DNA of 64,000 nt from Toxonevra muliebris (GCA_963691655.1 CAVNUY010000012.1:186001-250000); one strand, 5' to 3'; counted from the first letter of the stretch, positions 1 through 11,201 are shown. The notes: a model not told the origin generated them from the sequence alone. Made by a program: numbers and translations.

Positions 1-15
1 AGGCAGCATTCTCAC

Positions 16-302
16 CAGTGTGACCAACTTTTGTTTTTCAAAATCCGCGTATTTTCTTTAAAAACGTGCTAAATTTTTTTTGTTATAAAATCGCTAGAAA
101 ACTCAATACATTTAAACTTTTACACTAATACACGCACACATTTGCTACTTCTAGCCAATGAAAATTTCTTCGATTTTTCGAAGATAATACGTACTCTGAA
201 CTTACAGCGTATTCTGAACTAAGCGCTAAATCAGTTTTTTCCGCGTTTTAATATTCAAAAAGCACTACATTTAGCGGGGAAAGCGCTGAGTTGGCCACGC
301 TG
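16..302. mobile_element. hAT-type MITE, 287 bp
   Basis: The ends are imperfect inverted repeats: CAGTGTGACCAACT on the left and, reverse-complemented, CAGCGTGGCCAACT on the right (12 of 14). The element is flanked by a perfect 8-bp duplication ATTCTCAC at 8-15 and 303-310. An 8-bp TSD with ends starting CAG is the hAT signature. There is no ORF, so it is a non-autonomous copy. Family assignment rests on TSD length and terminal bases only. Confidence 0.75.
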
Positions 303-310
303 ATTCTCAC

Positions 311-797
311 ACCGACATTGAATAGAGTGCAAAAGTGTTACATTTTTTCTCCGCTCAGAGTGTAACACAATATCCTCCTCTGAAAATACTGGCTGTGTTT
401 TAGAAAAGAACACGAAATTTTTACAGCCCTCGCATGGGGTGAAAAAAACAACAGTTTGCGAGAAAAGAAAACTCTATAAAATAAAGATTTTTTTGCTTCT
501 TTCTCATAAGCAAATATATTTTGTGTGTATTCAAAACGCTTTCCGTACGGAAAGTGAAATCAATTTCGAGCTTTGCTTAAACAAATGAAATTTAACGAAA
601 CTTTTTGTTAACTCTTTCATATCCAAAGTTGCGTATGTACAACATTCACTTTTATGTGGCATAAACAAGTGGTTTAATAATTTTCACTATTAACGTTATT
701 TGTAATCGATTCCGTTAAGTATTCTTCACGTTTACTGATTACGGAACATGTGAAATTTTATGCTTAAGTCATTTTTTTAAGCTTTTGTCCCGTTTTC
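311..797. other. AT-rich stretch without a recognised gene
   Basis: No coding frame of interest on either strand. A short inverted repeat lies at about 333-371 (AGTGTTAC near 333 against GTAACAC near 364). Nothing else is recognised. Confidence 0.5.
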
Positions 798-1163
798 CAC
801 ACGGCAAGTTTTCTTGTCGCCAAATCGAGTTTGTAGGCAAGAGAGAAAAAACGAGGGGAGACGAGTACGGCAAGTTTTCTTTTGTGCCGTTCGTTCTTTG
901 ATATTTCTCTTTATTCTTATTTGTCGCGCACTTATTGGAAAAAATAAACAGTTTTCGTTTAAAATTTCGCTTTTCTTCTGTTAATCTATTTATTTTTATT
1001 CAATAAGCTGATTTCACTTTTCTTTTATTTATTTTTACTTATTTAATAAAATGTTTTTCGCAACACGAATGGCAGACAAAGCAAAAGCAGAATTGCCCAA
1101 GAAATCGTGCTGTGTGGAAAAGCAAGTGGTAAGTCCTAAAGAGAATTGCAAACTTGCCGTGTG
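798..1163. mobile_element. small TIR element with an exon-like segment
   Basis: CACACGGCAAGTTT at 798-811 is perfectly inverted as AAACTTGCCGTGTG at 1150-1163, and weaker copies of the same motif lie inside (about 869 and 1110). No clear target duplication was found. Within it, 1051-1164 reads as a short frame beginning MFFATRMADKAKAE that runs over a GTAAGT donor-like site at 1130. This could be a captured first exon or chance. The superfamily is unknown. Confidence 0.45.
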
Positions 1164-1410
1164 AAAAAAGTGCAAAATTTTTGATAAAATCTTTGGTACT
1201 ATTTAAAAAAAAAAAAATGTGTTTAATTATTACTAAACGGAAATTTTTTTATCAAATATGTTTATAAAAGATAAGAGAGTATGAAAATCAAAAAATTGGA
1301 GGAATCGGTTTAACTTCGTTAATATTTTGGTCTGAAATTTTTACAGTATACTCTCAATATATTGGACTCTCGAAATATATTTAAGAAAAACTTGATTTTT
1401 TGAAACTCGA
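1164..1410. other. AT-rich flank, nothing recognised
   Basis: No ORF or repeat recognised. It ends at the LINE target site. Confidence 0.4.
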
Positions 1411-1420
1411 ACAGCAGACT

Positions 1421-2205
1421 GTGAATAAGTTAAAAATTTGTCACTGGAATGCAAACGGCATTAGTCGGCATAAGCTAGAATTAAAAACTTTCCTAATTAA
1501 TCACGATATCGATATACTACTAGGATCAGAAACTCACCTAACTTCCAAAAACTGCTTTCATATAGATGGATTCCATTTCTACGACACAAAACATCCTGAT
1601 GACAAAGCACACGGCGGTTCGGGTATCCTCATAAAAAAAGGCATAAACCAACTAACAAGTGGTTATCGCGAGCAAATCCTTCAAGCGACATCCATACGAG
1701 TAAAAGAGTGGGGTGGCGAAATTACTATTTCGGCAGTTTAATGCCCACCTAGACATAAAATCACTACGCCTCAGTTTTTACACTTTTTTAATACCCTAGG
1801 TAACAAATTTCTAGCAGCCGGTGATTACAACGCTAAACACACACATTGGGGCTCTAGGTTGATAACTCCTAAAGACCTGCAGTTATGGGGTGCTCTAATG
1901 CAAAATAGTAGCTTGGATTATATCTCCTCTGGCCATCCAACTTACTGGCCCACTGACCGCCAGAAGATCCCAGACTTAATAGATTTCGGAATAATTAAAG
2001 GTCTAAGGCAAAAACAGTTAAAAGCTGAAGTAAGTTGTGAACTATCGTCAGACCACTCTCCAGTAATAATTACTATGGCACAGCTTAATGTTATAGATGA
2101 TAACCCAAAACATTTAACAAGCAAATTTACGAATTGGTTAAAATACGAGAAATACATAAGCACACATCTGCAGCCTCACTCACCAATACATACCCAACAA
2201 GCAAA
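1421..2205 (+). pseudogene. LINE endonuclease (APE-type) domain, frameshifted
   Basis: This encodes the nicking endonuclease of target-primed reverse transcription. The first part (to 1741) has the APE motifs KICHWNANGI and GSETHL, followed by HGGSGILIKKG. A frame change near 1740 leads to LAAGDYNAKHTHWGS and then a second segment from 1859 with DFGIIKG and SSDHSPVIIT, the usual final catalytic SDH motif. The endonuclease core is therefore complete in content but broken by at least one frameshift. No ATG begins the frame: it enters directly from the TSD because of 5' truncation. The coding sequence runs into the inserted transposon near 2205. Confidence 0.8.
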
Positions 2206-2548
2206 AAGGCTTACAAATAAGTTGTTTGTAAGCTTACACTAGTAAGCGTTTCATTTGAAAAAAAGCTTGCGAAAGATTCGGAATTCGAGTGAATTACATT
2301 GTTTATTAAGCAAAACGGCCTCCTTACATCAAGCTTGCGTTTTTTGCTTACAAAACAACGTATTGTAACACTTATTGTCCAATATATTTTAAACCTATTT
2401 TTAAGCGTTTAGTAAGTATTTCCTTTTATTACTTTCATGCTTATTTGTAAATGTTTTCTAAGCTTAAAAACAACCTACTATAACACTTATTTTAATAAGC
2501 ATAAATTAAATAAATTGTAAGCATTTTTTTAAAATTTATATATGTATT

Positions 2549-3376
2549 TCATTTATTTTCATAAAATTTCTTAAAAACTATATGTTTGTACTTCAGTAAT
2601 ATATATACAGAACTTAAAAAATTACATTCAGGAACAAAAAAATCCAAAAAAGTTAAAAAATCAAATTCAAATTCCCGGCCCCCTTCGTCCATTACGAAAA
2701 TGTCTGTGTGTATAAAATAAAAGAATTAGCTTGTTTAAGAATCAATAAAAAAAAAAAACAAACTTACGCCTAATTGCCAGTGATGTTGTTAAGCTGCGTG
2801 CACATTTTTTTTCAGCAGTGCCTCGCACTGAAAATTTTTCTGCTAAGCTATCTGTCATAATTTTCTTCCAGCACATCCTCACGAATTTCGTGCCTATAGC
2901 AGCGGATGCGGACCTAAACTCGGATTTCTGCGAAAGATATATAATAGGTACGGTGGTAAATATATGATATTTATATAACGTTATAGAATTTACCAATTTA
3001 AAAAAAAATGAACTTACGATTTGCTGAACTAAAGTGTCATCAGCTTGCAGCTTTGCTTCGAAATCTAAAAATTGGGCAAGGTCGTTGTATGCAGTTTTTG
3101 GCAAAATCGAAATTTTATTTGATTGCTTCGTTGCTCGCTTGCGCAACTCACCGACCTCTTTCCTCAAGTTTTGATTCTGAGGAAACAGAGTTCTCAGATT
3201 TTTGTGGAGAGTCTGATGGTTCTAAATTGTAACTTAAGTCTTCCAAATCCTACATAGCATCATCAACTTGCTTATGCTGCACAATATTTGCATTATCGCT
3301 TGGTTGATGATGCTGAGCAGGATTTGAAAATAGGTTCACTATTTCCCTACTTTCCTTTCGGTCTTTTTGGCACCAT
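2549..3376 (-). pseudogene. spliced DUF4806-like gene inside the transposon
   Basis: Three exons can be read on the minus strand. Exon 1 (3376-3018) starts MVPKRPKGK and later has a heptad-like segment LRKEVGELRKRATKQ followed by AQFLDFEAKLQADDTLVQQI. Exon 2 (2927-2768) encodes KIMTDSLAEKFSVRG and AEKKCARSL. Exon 3 (2703-2549) ends at a TGA. Donors ACTTAC at 3012-3017 and 2762-2767 (GTAAGT on the coding strand) and acceptors at 2928-2929 and 2704-2705 keep the frame across both junctions. The pattern of a coiled segment, a leucine-rich acidic helix, then TDxLAxxFSxxG with KK resembles DUF4806 proteins, which are common near insect transposons; function is unknown. Exon 1 has at least two frameshifts or stops between its start and the coiled segment, so this copy is probably dead. 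Family call is from memory of the motif. Confidence 0.45.
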
Positions 3377-3379
3377 TTT

Positions 3380-4549
3380 CACTTTTTTTTATTGAGTACA
3401 AAATATAAATATAAAACTAAAATAGTACTTTTATTTATAAATTTAACACTTATTTTAGTTATTTATAATATAAATATTATTATAATATATTTTTATAGTT
3501 AATATAATTTTTTAATATTAAAATTGTTTGTACTTAACTTTTGATGATAAAATTACGCGTGCGTCCCCGATAAAACAGATGAAATTTTCAATGGCTACTG
3601 AAATAACCACAAAAGATGCGACGCAAGAACACTTCAACAGTGCTGCTAGATATCTCAAAGGATTTTTCCCCAATTCTGAAAAAGTTATTAAAGACAAGTT
3701 TTTTTTCTTGCGTGCATTATTTTCACACTTATATACATATAGATATTTATCATACAAATATTTTAAACTAATTATTTGGGAGAATTAACAAACGTTTGAT
3801 CATTTCGTAAAGTCACTAACGTTCATTTTGATCTAGGTTTAATATTAAATTATTTATGGATTTTATATATTAAAAATGTTTGTAATATTCAAGTTTTGCA
3901 TTGTTTATTACACAACTCTGAGATTTTCAGTAAGTCATAGACCAAAATAGTAAGGGCGCATTCACAATTCACTTAAACATTTTTCGGCATATTCTATGAT
4001 TATGATTTTATAAATGTTTTCTTTTCAATTAACTATCGATATCAAGAATGTTCTGAAAGTGTAAACACACGTTTAATGTAAAACCGAAAGTAATTTTAAA
4101 AAAGGAATTGGGGGGAAAAATTGCTACAATAGTTGTTCAACTAAAAGTAGCTTAATTTGCAAATTTCCTTACTCAAACTGAAAAAATCCTTGTCGCAGTA
4201 ATAAAAAAAATCACTCAAAAATCTAGTAGTAGGAAATCCCCTGATATGGCAACAGTGATTTCATAGTTTACAATTTTTGACGAAATAAAAAAAAAAGCCG
4301 AATGACTACGCATTTTCGCATTTCATTTTTGCATTCTGTTTTGTACAACAACTTTCAGTTCAGCACCAACTTCGTGATTTTTGTTGACGCCCGAAGTAGC
4401 TTTCGCTATTGACACGGAGTAAATTCAAAAAATTGAACTTGAAAAACAATAACACATGTAAGGCTTTATAAGGACAGACATTTTTTCACAAAATGCTTAC
4501 AAATATCGTAGAAAATAAGTTTGTTTTCAAACGTGCTTACTTAAAACTG
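3380..4549. other. transposon interior, no gene recognised
   Basis: AT-rich. A weak frame at 3528-3788 has no recognisable motif and is probably chance. The right subterminal region repeats GCTTAC motifs toward 4540. Confidence 0.4.
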
Positions 4550-4557
4550 CTACAAAT

Positions 4558-6293
4558 GTTTGTTGGGTAGCAAACAAGACATTAATATAGCCATACATTC
4601 ATTACAACAAACCATCGTTTTAGCAGCTATGCTTTCAACACATAAGCTAAGAAATAGTCATGTAAACCTTCCAAAAACATCAAATGAAATCCGGCAACTA
4701 ATTACTAAAAAACGACAACTAAGGCGAGAATGGCAGAAATACCGATCTCCACTATTAAAACAACTTGGTAAAGCTTTCCCCGAACGCAGAAAACGATCAT
4801 TCACTGTGGGGCGCCACAAAAAAACTGAAGCACCCCATACAATGTGAATCGCCTATCAGATTTCCAGATGGAAGTTAGGCTCGTACCGATTCCGAAAAAG
4901 GAAGAGCATTAGCGGATCATTTAGGTAAAGTTTTTACCCCAAACCCGTTCACAAATGCTTTCTGACCTGCCATCGGTATACCAACAAAAAGCGACCAGAA
5001 AAATTTGTTTCAAAGTGAACGACGTCAAAACTATGCTCAGGCATATTTAATGGTATAAGTAGACTCGAATACTACCCTGATGACTGGAAAATATCGCAGA
5101 TAATAATGATTCCTAAGCCCGGTAAAGATCATACACAGGTCTCTTCCTATCGTCCAATTAGCTTGCTCCCAATCATGTCAAAACTGTATGAAAAACTACT
5201 GCTTCAAAATCTTCTACCCTACCTTGAAAGCAACAAAACTATACCCCTCCATCAGTTTGGTTTTCGTACTCAACATGGCATAACTGAACAAGTTCACAGG
5301 ATAGTGAATGAAGTGAGAAAAGCTCTTGAAAATAAAAAGTACTACTCGGCAATTTTCCTGGATGTAGCTCAAGCATTCAAAAAAGTTTGGCACGAAGGCC
5401 TGATTTTCAAAATAAAAACCCTGCTTCCGACCGAGTTTCACATTATCTTAAAATCATACCTCACTAATAGAACTTTTAGAATCAAACAAAAAAGCTACGT
5501 GTCCCAAGATTGCAAAATTCGAACAGAAGTCCCCCAAGGAAGTATCCTTGGGCCAGTGCTATACTTAATATTTACATCAGACTTACCAGTTAGCCCAAAT
5601 TTTACCACATCTACCTTCGCGGACGATACTGCTATCTTAATTACGCACTCAAATCCAACTACTGCAGCCATAACCCTTGAGAATCATCTTCGTAACATAG
5701 AGGAATGGCTCGCAAAATGGAGAATAAAAGTTAATGAGAGCAAGAATTGTCATGTTGTATTCACACTCAACCGCCTAACTAGCCCACCAATTAAACTAAA
5801 CTCAATAAAAATACCTCAAACTGAGGACGTCAAATATCTTGGCATTCATCTCGATAAGCGTCTAACTTAGCAAAAACACATAGAAACGAAAAAAAATCAA
5901 ATCAAATTAAAAAGCCTTAAATTGCACTGGCTGCTTCACAAGAATTCGGGACTAAACTTACAAAATAAAGTATTAATATACAAAGCCATAATAAAACCTA
6001 TATGGACATATGGTATTCAACTCTGGGGATCAGCGAGTACTTCAAACATCGAACTACTGCAACGATTACAGTCAAGAATTCTCCGCGTCATCACTGGCGC
6101 TCCTTGGTATATCCGCAATACAAACATACACCGAGATTTACAAATTCCTACAGTTAAGGACGAAATCGCAAAATTTATAAAAAAATATAAAATGAAAATT
6201 GCTTCACACCCGAACATACTAGCACAGCAATTATTACTTGCTCCTACAAATAAACGAATAAAAAGAATAGAAATCCTAGGTATAAGAGAATAA
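4558..6293 (+). pseudogene. LINE reverse transcriptase and C-terminal part
   Basis: This continues the LINE ORF2 after the inserted transposon. The segment to 4847 is the endonuclease-RT linker. From 5106 an RT domain is readable: PKPGKD, YRPISLLP, HQFGFR, AIFLDVAQAF (palm motif A), PQGSILGP (motif B), and STFADDTAIL with the catalytic FADD (motif C), then KYLGIHLDKRLT. A TAG at 5868 and a frame change separate the C-terminal part at 5922-6293 with TYGIQLWGSAS, typical of Jockey-clade LINEs. The order and motifs are those of a Jockey-like ORF2. Frameshifts between 4847 and 5106 plus the stop make it non-functional. The catalytic aspartates are still present. Confidence 0.85.
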
Positions 6294-6455
6294 ATAACAA
6301 TAATAATAACCTTAAAACTAACAAGAGCCATAGACTTACTAGCTATGGAATATGTTAAATAATTATATATTAAGATTCGAATACATATTGTTAATTCCAA
6401 CATAAGAAAGATTCAATAATAAAAAAAATGAATTTAAAAAAAAAAACAGCAGACT

Positions 6456-6650
6456 ACATCCTTAAAGAGAAGGTAACTGGGGACCTTGTCGGGCTTTGAC
6501 GTATAAAAAAGTTGTCGACTATCGGAGTGTTAAAACACTCTTAAATCTATAAGTTACTTACGTTTAGCGGAAAAGTAACGGGAAAACGAAGAAGATAGAA
6601 AACGAAAATTGCAATGTTTATGAAATAGTTAATCATTCTAAAAACATCGC
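6456..6650. other. intergenic, nothing recognised
   Basis: Short flank between the LINE target site and the next MITE. No ORF. Confidence 0.4.
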
Positions 6651-6795
6651 ACCCTAACAACAAAAGTGACACAATTCAAAATTGAAAATTTCTAATATAA
6701 TGGCATACATTGTAAATGAACGTATAAGTAAATAAAAACATTTTTTTTCCTGAAAAATTTTAAATTTTGAGATGTGTCACTTTTGTTGTTAGGGT
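6651..6795. mobile_element. 145-bp MITE with 23-bp perfect TIRs
   Basis: The first 20 bases, ACCCTAACAACAAAAGTGAC, plus ACA make a left TIR at 6651-6673 that is the exact inverse of 6773-6795. The interior is AT-rich and non-coding. Flanks ATCGC and ACGGC do not give a convincing target duplication. The superfamily is not determined. Confidence 0.65.
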
Positions 6796-7376
6796 ACGGC
6801 ATGCCATCAAATTCATTGCGAACATTGATATTAACATTGCACCTAATAATTTTTTTACAAAAAAATAAAAATAAGAATCCAAATAAATAGTTTCTTTTTA
6901 GTTATAAGGTAAAAAGTTCATTTGCCTTACATAATGCGGAATGAGAAGAAAATTGCCTCATAGGCATTAATAAAAAAGGTAATATTTTAAAAAAGCGGAA
7001 AAGATTTTACATTATCCCAATAGTTAAAAGTCGATATTAAACGACACTGTATTTACTTTTTAGGGAATATGAAGGAATCGTTTCTTATCGACTTTTAAAA
7101 ATGGTGAAATTTTATATATTTTGCAGAAAAAAAAATTTTCTGTTTAACCATATATAACATTTTTCTTTTTTATTATTTCGCAATGATATAACAAACACCT
7201 ATTTGTTTTGTCTTTTCTATTTTTCAAAAAGGTAATTTGTTATATTATAGTTAGAAATGTATTTTTAGCGATTTTTTCAGTAACTACTAACGAATGTAAT
7301 CTATGCAGAAGATCTCTTTAGCACAAAAAATGTTCGAGTTCGAAGTGCAGCCGCACCCACAAAAATGATTTAAATA
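6796..7376. other. AT-rich, no gene recognised
   Basis: No protein motif, tandem repeat or long inverted repeat recognised on either strand. Confidence 0.4.
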
Positions 7377-7692
7377 ATGGAAATTTTATTGTTTTCTTTT
7401 ATTTGGACAATTCCATTTAAAACGATACCAAATATTTTGGAGATCTTTTCCATGAATTTTTTATTTTTGTCCAAAGACGGAGCACTGTTCGACGTCTGTT
7501 TCCTTGCGGATTTCATTCAAGCGCCATTCTTGTGGTGCTGTTTGCTGGCTTTCTTAGAGTATATCCTATCTACCTCCACTTTTTTCTCTTTATCTGCGTT
7601 GATATTGGTTCTTCGTTTGCCAGAATATTCTGCATATGATTTTTGAGTCTATTGTTGACATCTTCTGCTTCACCGTTTGTGGTCATGATTGT
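7377..7692 (-). pseudogene. unidentified broken ORF
   Basis: On the minus strand an ATG at 7686-7688 opens MTTNGEAEDVNNRLKNHMQ. After a frame change a lysine-rich segment KEKKVEVDRIYSKK is followed by a stop and then KNKKFMEKISKIFGIVLNGI. The charged composition is reminiscent of the N-terminal part of a LINE ORF1, but no zinc knuckle is present and I do not recognise the family. It may be chance. Confidence 0.25.
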
Positions 7693-7785
7693 TTATTTTA
7701 TTATAAAAATAAATAAGCACCATCTATGTGCATTGAATTATAACAGTATCATATTCTTACATGCATGATATACATCCGTCATATC

Positions 7786-8060
7786 CGTCCCATTCAAATA
7801 ATGTAACAAGAAACATTATTTGAATAGGCACGCTATTCATAATCTTCCTTATTTAAAACTATACGATCGTCACGTAATCCAATTCTGGCATGCATTTGTT
7901 TGTAACATATATCAAATGTATGTTATACTCCTATTTTTTGTAAACACATATTATATGCTATCGTTATATTTTTATGTAAACCTAAACCTTAAGTTATGAT
8001 AGATGGTACAATTGAGAAGTACCATTATCAAATTAATATATTAAGAAGTAGAATGAACAA
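7786..8060 (+). repeat. dispersed repeat with conserved hairpin, copy 1
   Basis: This segment is similar to 35290-35580 along most of its length, including CTATACGATCGTCACGTAAT and a shared tail with AACCTAAACCTTAAGTTAT. Near its start ATTCAAATAATG is inverted as CATTATTTGAAT around a 10-base loop (about 7794-7827), and the same stem occurs in the other copy. It is probably an LTR-like or non-autonomous element; the family is unknown. Confidence 0.6.
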
Positions 8061-8099
8061 CAGAAACCTCACCCACTTTGATGAAGTTATATATACAGT

Positions 8100-8388
8100 T
8101 GTTACTATACAAGTGGTTTTATTTTCATTCCTTAACTTAGAACTAATATTTTAATTACAATTCAGCAAACGGATTTTTAGGTGAAATTCAAAGTATTATT
8201 AAGCAAACGGTAAGTATGAAGAAATATTAAAGAAAAGTGAAATTAAGTATACAGGGTAAGTATTCAGGTAAGTATTAAGGTGAGTATTAAGGTAAGTATT
8301 AAGGTAAGTATTAAAGTAAGTATTAAAATAAGTATTCAGACTACATCGATAATAAATTCATGATTTCAGGTTATAATATGACGAAACA
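8100..8388 (-). repeat. BEL 3' LTR (truncated)
   Basis: It matches 14977-15265. On the element strand it begins TGTTTCGTCATATTA and ends GTATAGTAACA. It holds a run of 12-base repeats GGTAAGTATTAA (about 8258-8340 on the plus strand). Compared with the 5' LTR, which continues 112 bp further to reach the PBS, this copy stops early. Confidence 0.8.
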
Positions 8389-8415
8389 CCGGCCACGTTG
8401 ACAGACTCTATGGCT

Positions 8416-9290
8416 TCAATGTTCATTTGATAGAACCGCCAGCTTGTGGATTGGCCGTTTTATGGTTCCTCTTGTCGTTCGTACGTCTGCTACTCTGACC
8501 TTGCCATCTTGGCCTGTTATTGTAGCAGTTATTCTGCCTAGGACCCACTGTTGTGACGGCACGTTGTCTTCGTGAACGACGACAAGATCGCCGACAACGA
8601 CGTTGTGCTGTGGATGCAGCCACTTGTTGCGTTGCTGTAGGCTCACTAGGTAGTCTCTCGACCACCCCCGCCAAAACTGTTGCTTGAGAAAGCAAACAAG
8701 TTGCCATCTGGCGAAGCAAGTCATTGCAGTGTTTGGTAGTTGTTCTGGTGGCAGCGTTCGTAGAGGACCCCCAATTAAGAGGTGTGCTGGGGTTAACGCC
8801 TGACCGTCGTTTGGGTCTTGGCTTAGTGGAGCGATTGGCCTTGAATTGAGTACGACTTCCACTTCTATGAGCACTGTATTTAGCTCTTCGATCGTTAGCA
8901 GTGCGTTTCCGACTGTTGAGAAACGCTGCTGCCAGATCCTGCAGCTTCCTCTGTGCTCCTACGAAATTTGTTGCGTTGTCGCAGTATAGCTTCTCGGGCA
9001 TCCCTCGGCGTCCAAAGAAACTTTTGAGAGCAAAAATAAAACAATCAGAAGATAAGTCACTTACTAATTCTAAATGGACTGCTTTAGAAGTGAAACAAAC
9101 GAACAGTGCTATATAAGTTTTTACAGGTGGTCGACCGTGAATTTTTAACGAGGTATACACGGGACCACAGAAATCTACACCACTTATTAAAAATGGGCGT
9201 AGAGCCCGAAGCCTGTCGGCTGGTAAATTACCCATAATTTGAGTCATTAGCTTGGGCTTATACCGAAAACAGTGAATGCAGTTTCGAACG
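8416..9290 (-). pseudogene. BEL integrase lacking its catalytic glutamate region
   Basis: The integrase core starts with CIHCFRYKPK (end of the zinc-binding HHCC part) and GVDFCGPV, giving the first catalytic Asp, then YCDNATNFVGA, the second. Normally a segment with HFGGLWEA carries the catalytic Glu. Here the frame goes from LQDLAAAFLN directly to TVGNALLTIEELNT with a frame change near 8920, so about 50 residues including the Glu region are deleted. The C-terminal part is intact in content: EVVLNSRPIAPL, TPAHLLIGGPL, RWQLVCFLKQQFW and VVHEDNVPSQQW. This integrase cannot be catalytically active as encoded. Confidence 0.85.
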
Positions 9291-9296
9291 ATTTTT

Positions 9297-10825
9297 TTAC
9301 AGGATTAGAAGCGCTACCAATGCCTTTGGTCCAGCATGATGATTTCGAAAATGTAGATAACGTAAATATGTTTTTATAAAGTGCGAATCTTTTGTTAAAA
9401 GGAGTGGGAATTTGGCATCGTAAGGAATTGGTGCGTTTAAAAGACGACCACCTACTCGAAGAAGTCTAAACGATAAATTGTCTTTCGAAAATTCATGCAA
9501 AAACGGATTGAGTTTTTGCAAATTTGGAAGAAGTGCGGTGTTTTTAGACAATTTCTTAATTTCATGTTCGAATTCTGTGTGTTGAATAATTTGAACGATT
9601 TTCAAGAAACTCAAGTTCATTTCTTGAGCACTTGGTATGGTGTCGAACTCTACTATTTTGTTTTTTGATTTTCTAATAAATCTTAAAACATATGAAAATA
9701 CTCTTAGCATTTTATTATGTGAGGAGAATTTTTCCGTATGTGCTATTAAACTATTTTTCGGAGTTTCAACTGCGACGAAAGTGAAACAATTTTTTCTTTT
9801 TTCAAGAGCTTCGTTTTCTGGCGAGAGTTCGAAGTGAGAATTTTTTGGCCACTCTGCGGGGTCTTCTAAGAGAAAACGTGGGCCGGTGAACCATATGGAC
9901 TTGTTGATTTCATCCACATCGCAGCCTCGAGACACGATATCCGCAGGGTTTTGCTTCGTAGGCACATGTTGCCATGAAGCCTTCTGTGTCCACTCTTGGA
10001 TTTCGGACACTCTGTTTGAGACGAAAATAGAAAGCATTGATGGATGTGTTTGTATCCAACGCAACGTAATTTCAGAGTCTGTCCAAAACTTTATTGCGTC
10101 TATTGTAAAATTCATCATTGGCTCTATTCGTGACCATAATTTGGCCAGAAGATGCGCTGCACAGAGCTCTAACCGTGGTAAAGATTTCGTCTTCAAGGGA
10201 GCTACTTTTGACTTAGCAGTCAATAATGTGCAATTGATACCGTTAGCATTTTGACTGCGCACATAAATACAACAGCCATATGCTCTCATAGAGGCATCGG
10301 AAAACCCATGAATCTGACAACTGGCATCTGAAGAAGTGTAAACAAATCGGGGTATTGTTATCAGCGATAACTGACTCAGATTTGTTTTGAAGTTTTGCCA
10401 GCTTGTTTCAAGGCGCAATGGAATTGACTCATCCCAATCTAGTTTTTGAATCCAAAGCTCTTGTAATAAGATTTTAGCTCTGGTAACTATAGGAGAGAGC
10501 AATCCAAGAGGATCAAACAGACGTGAAGAAACCGATAAAATATTTCTTTTTGTAGCTCGTAAATCGTGAAAACTTTCATCGAGAACAAAACGAAACAAGT
10601 CTTCTTTTGGTAGCCAATGGATTCCCAGAGTTTTCGTGGAATCTGAATCATTAAATTGAAGTGATTTCTCAGAACTCTCACTGTTAGCTAAATTTGGGTG
10701 GTTTGAAAACCATTTTGCCAACGATAATCCTGCCGTTTTCAATATATCTATTACCTCACTTCTAATTTGCTTCAGAGTTTCAAGATTATCGGCACCAGTT
10801 AACAAGTCATCGACATAAAATTCTC
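9297..10825 (-). pseudogene. BEL RT C-terminal part, RNase H and integrase zinc finger start
   Basis: The frame opens with FYVDDLLTGADN at about 10826-10790, the catalytic YVDD of the palm. It proceeds through LSLAKWFSNHP, the connection region RLFDPLGLLSPI, and the RNase H-like part with ASCQIHGFSDASMRAYGC and RLELCAAHLLAKL. It then has HFWTDSEITLRWI-like and VPTKQNPADIVSRG motifs, and ends HFRNHHAGPKALVALL, the start of the integrase HHCC. About 10 residues are missing before CKKIVRNC of the next frame, and a stop intervenes. This is the longest intact stretch of this element (about 500 residues). Confidence 0.85.
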
Positions 10826-10826
10826 T

Positions 10827-11186
10827 CTAAATTACTTTTGACCCAAGTGGGTATGAGTCTTTGTTGCTATCACTCAGCATTTGAAGACACCTGATTGCTA
10901 AAAATGGAGCGGGTGATGTTCCATAAGTAACAGTGTTCAAACGGAATAATTGTATTGGGTCTGAATGATGCTGACGCCACACTATGACCTGAAAATTCCT
11001 ATCATCTTTATGTATCATAATCTGCCTATACATTTTGGTCACATCTGCTGTAATGGCATACTTATGCAATCGAAAACGGAGAAGAGTAGAATATAGCTCC
11101 TCTTGAATGGTAGGGCCAACCATTAAAATGTCGTTCAACGCAACTTGTGATGATGTACGACACGAAGCGTCGAAAACAACACGCAA
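10827..11186 (-). pseudogene. BEL reverse transcriptase fingers/palm
   Basis: RVVFDASCRTSSQVALND and PTIQEELYSTLLRFRLHKYA precede ITADVTKMYRQI, the palm motif A with its catalytic Asp. VTYGTSPAPFLAIRCLQ is the motif B region typical of BEL/Pao RTs. A stop and frame change just before YVDDL separate it from the next segment. Confidence 0.85.
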
Positions 11187-11201
11187 TTTTGTTGTGGTAC
11201 T

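Larger units (their letters stand above)
2219..4549. mobile_element. DNA transposon inserted in the LINE, about 2.3 kb
   Basis: The LINE protein stops matching near 2205 and resumes near 4560. Flanking 8-mers TTACAAAT (2211-2218) and CTACAAAT (4550-4557) match at 7 of 8. The ends AAGTTGTTTGTAAGC and, reverse-complemented, CAGTTTTAAGTAAGC match at 11 of 15, with further GTAAGC-type motifs subterminally. An 8-bp TSD fits hAT or P superfamilies. No transposase was recognised; the only gene-like content is the spliced minus-strand frame at 2549-3376. The superfamily is uncertain. Confidence 0.6.
1421..6445 (+). mobile_element. 5'-truncated Jockey-type LINE with 10-bp TSD
   Basis: ACAGCAGACT occurs at 1411-1420 just before the endonuclease frame and again at 6446-6455 right after an A-rich tail (about 6421-6445). 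This defines both ends of a LINE insertion. The element starts inside the second ORF, at the endonuclease N-terminus, so it is 5'-truncated, as LINE copies usually are. It carries an AP-endonuclease domain, an RT domain and a C-terminal part, and is split by a DNA transposon at 2219-4549. Frameshifts and stops make it inactive. Jockey-clade placement rests on the protein motifs. Confidence 0.85.
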
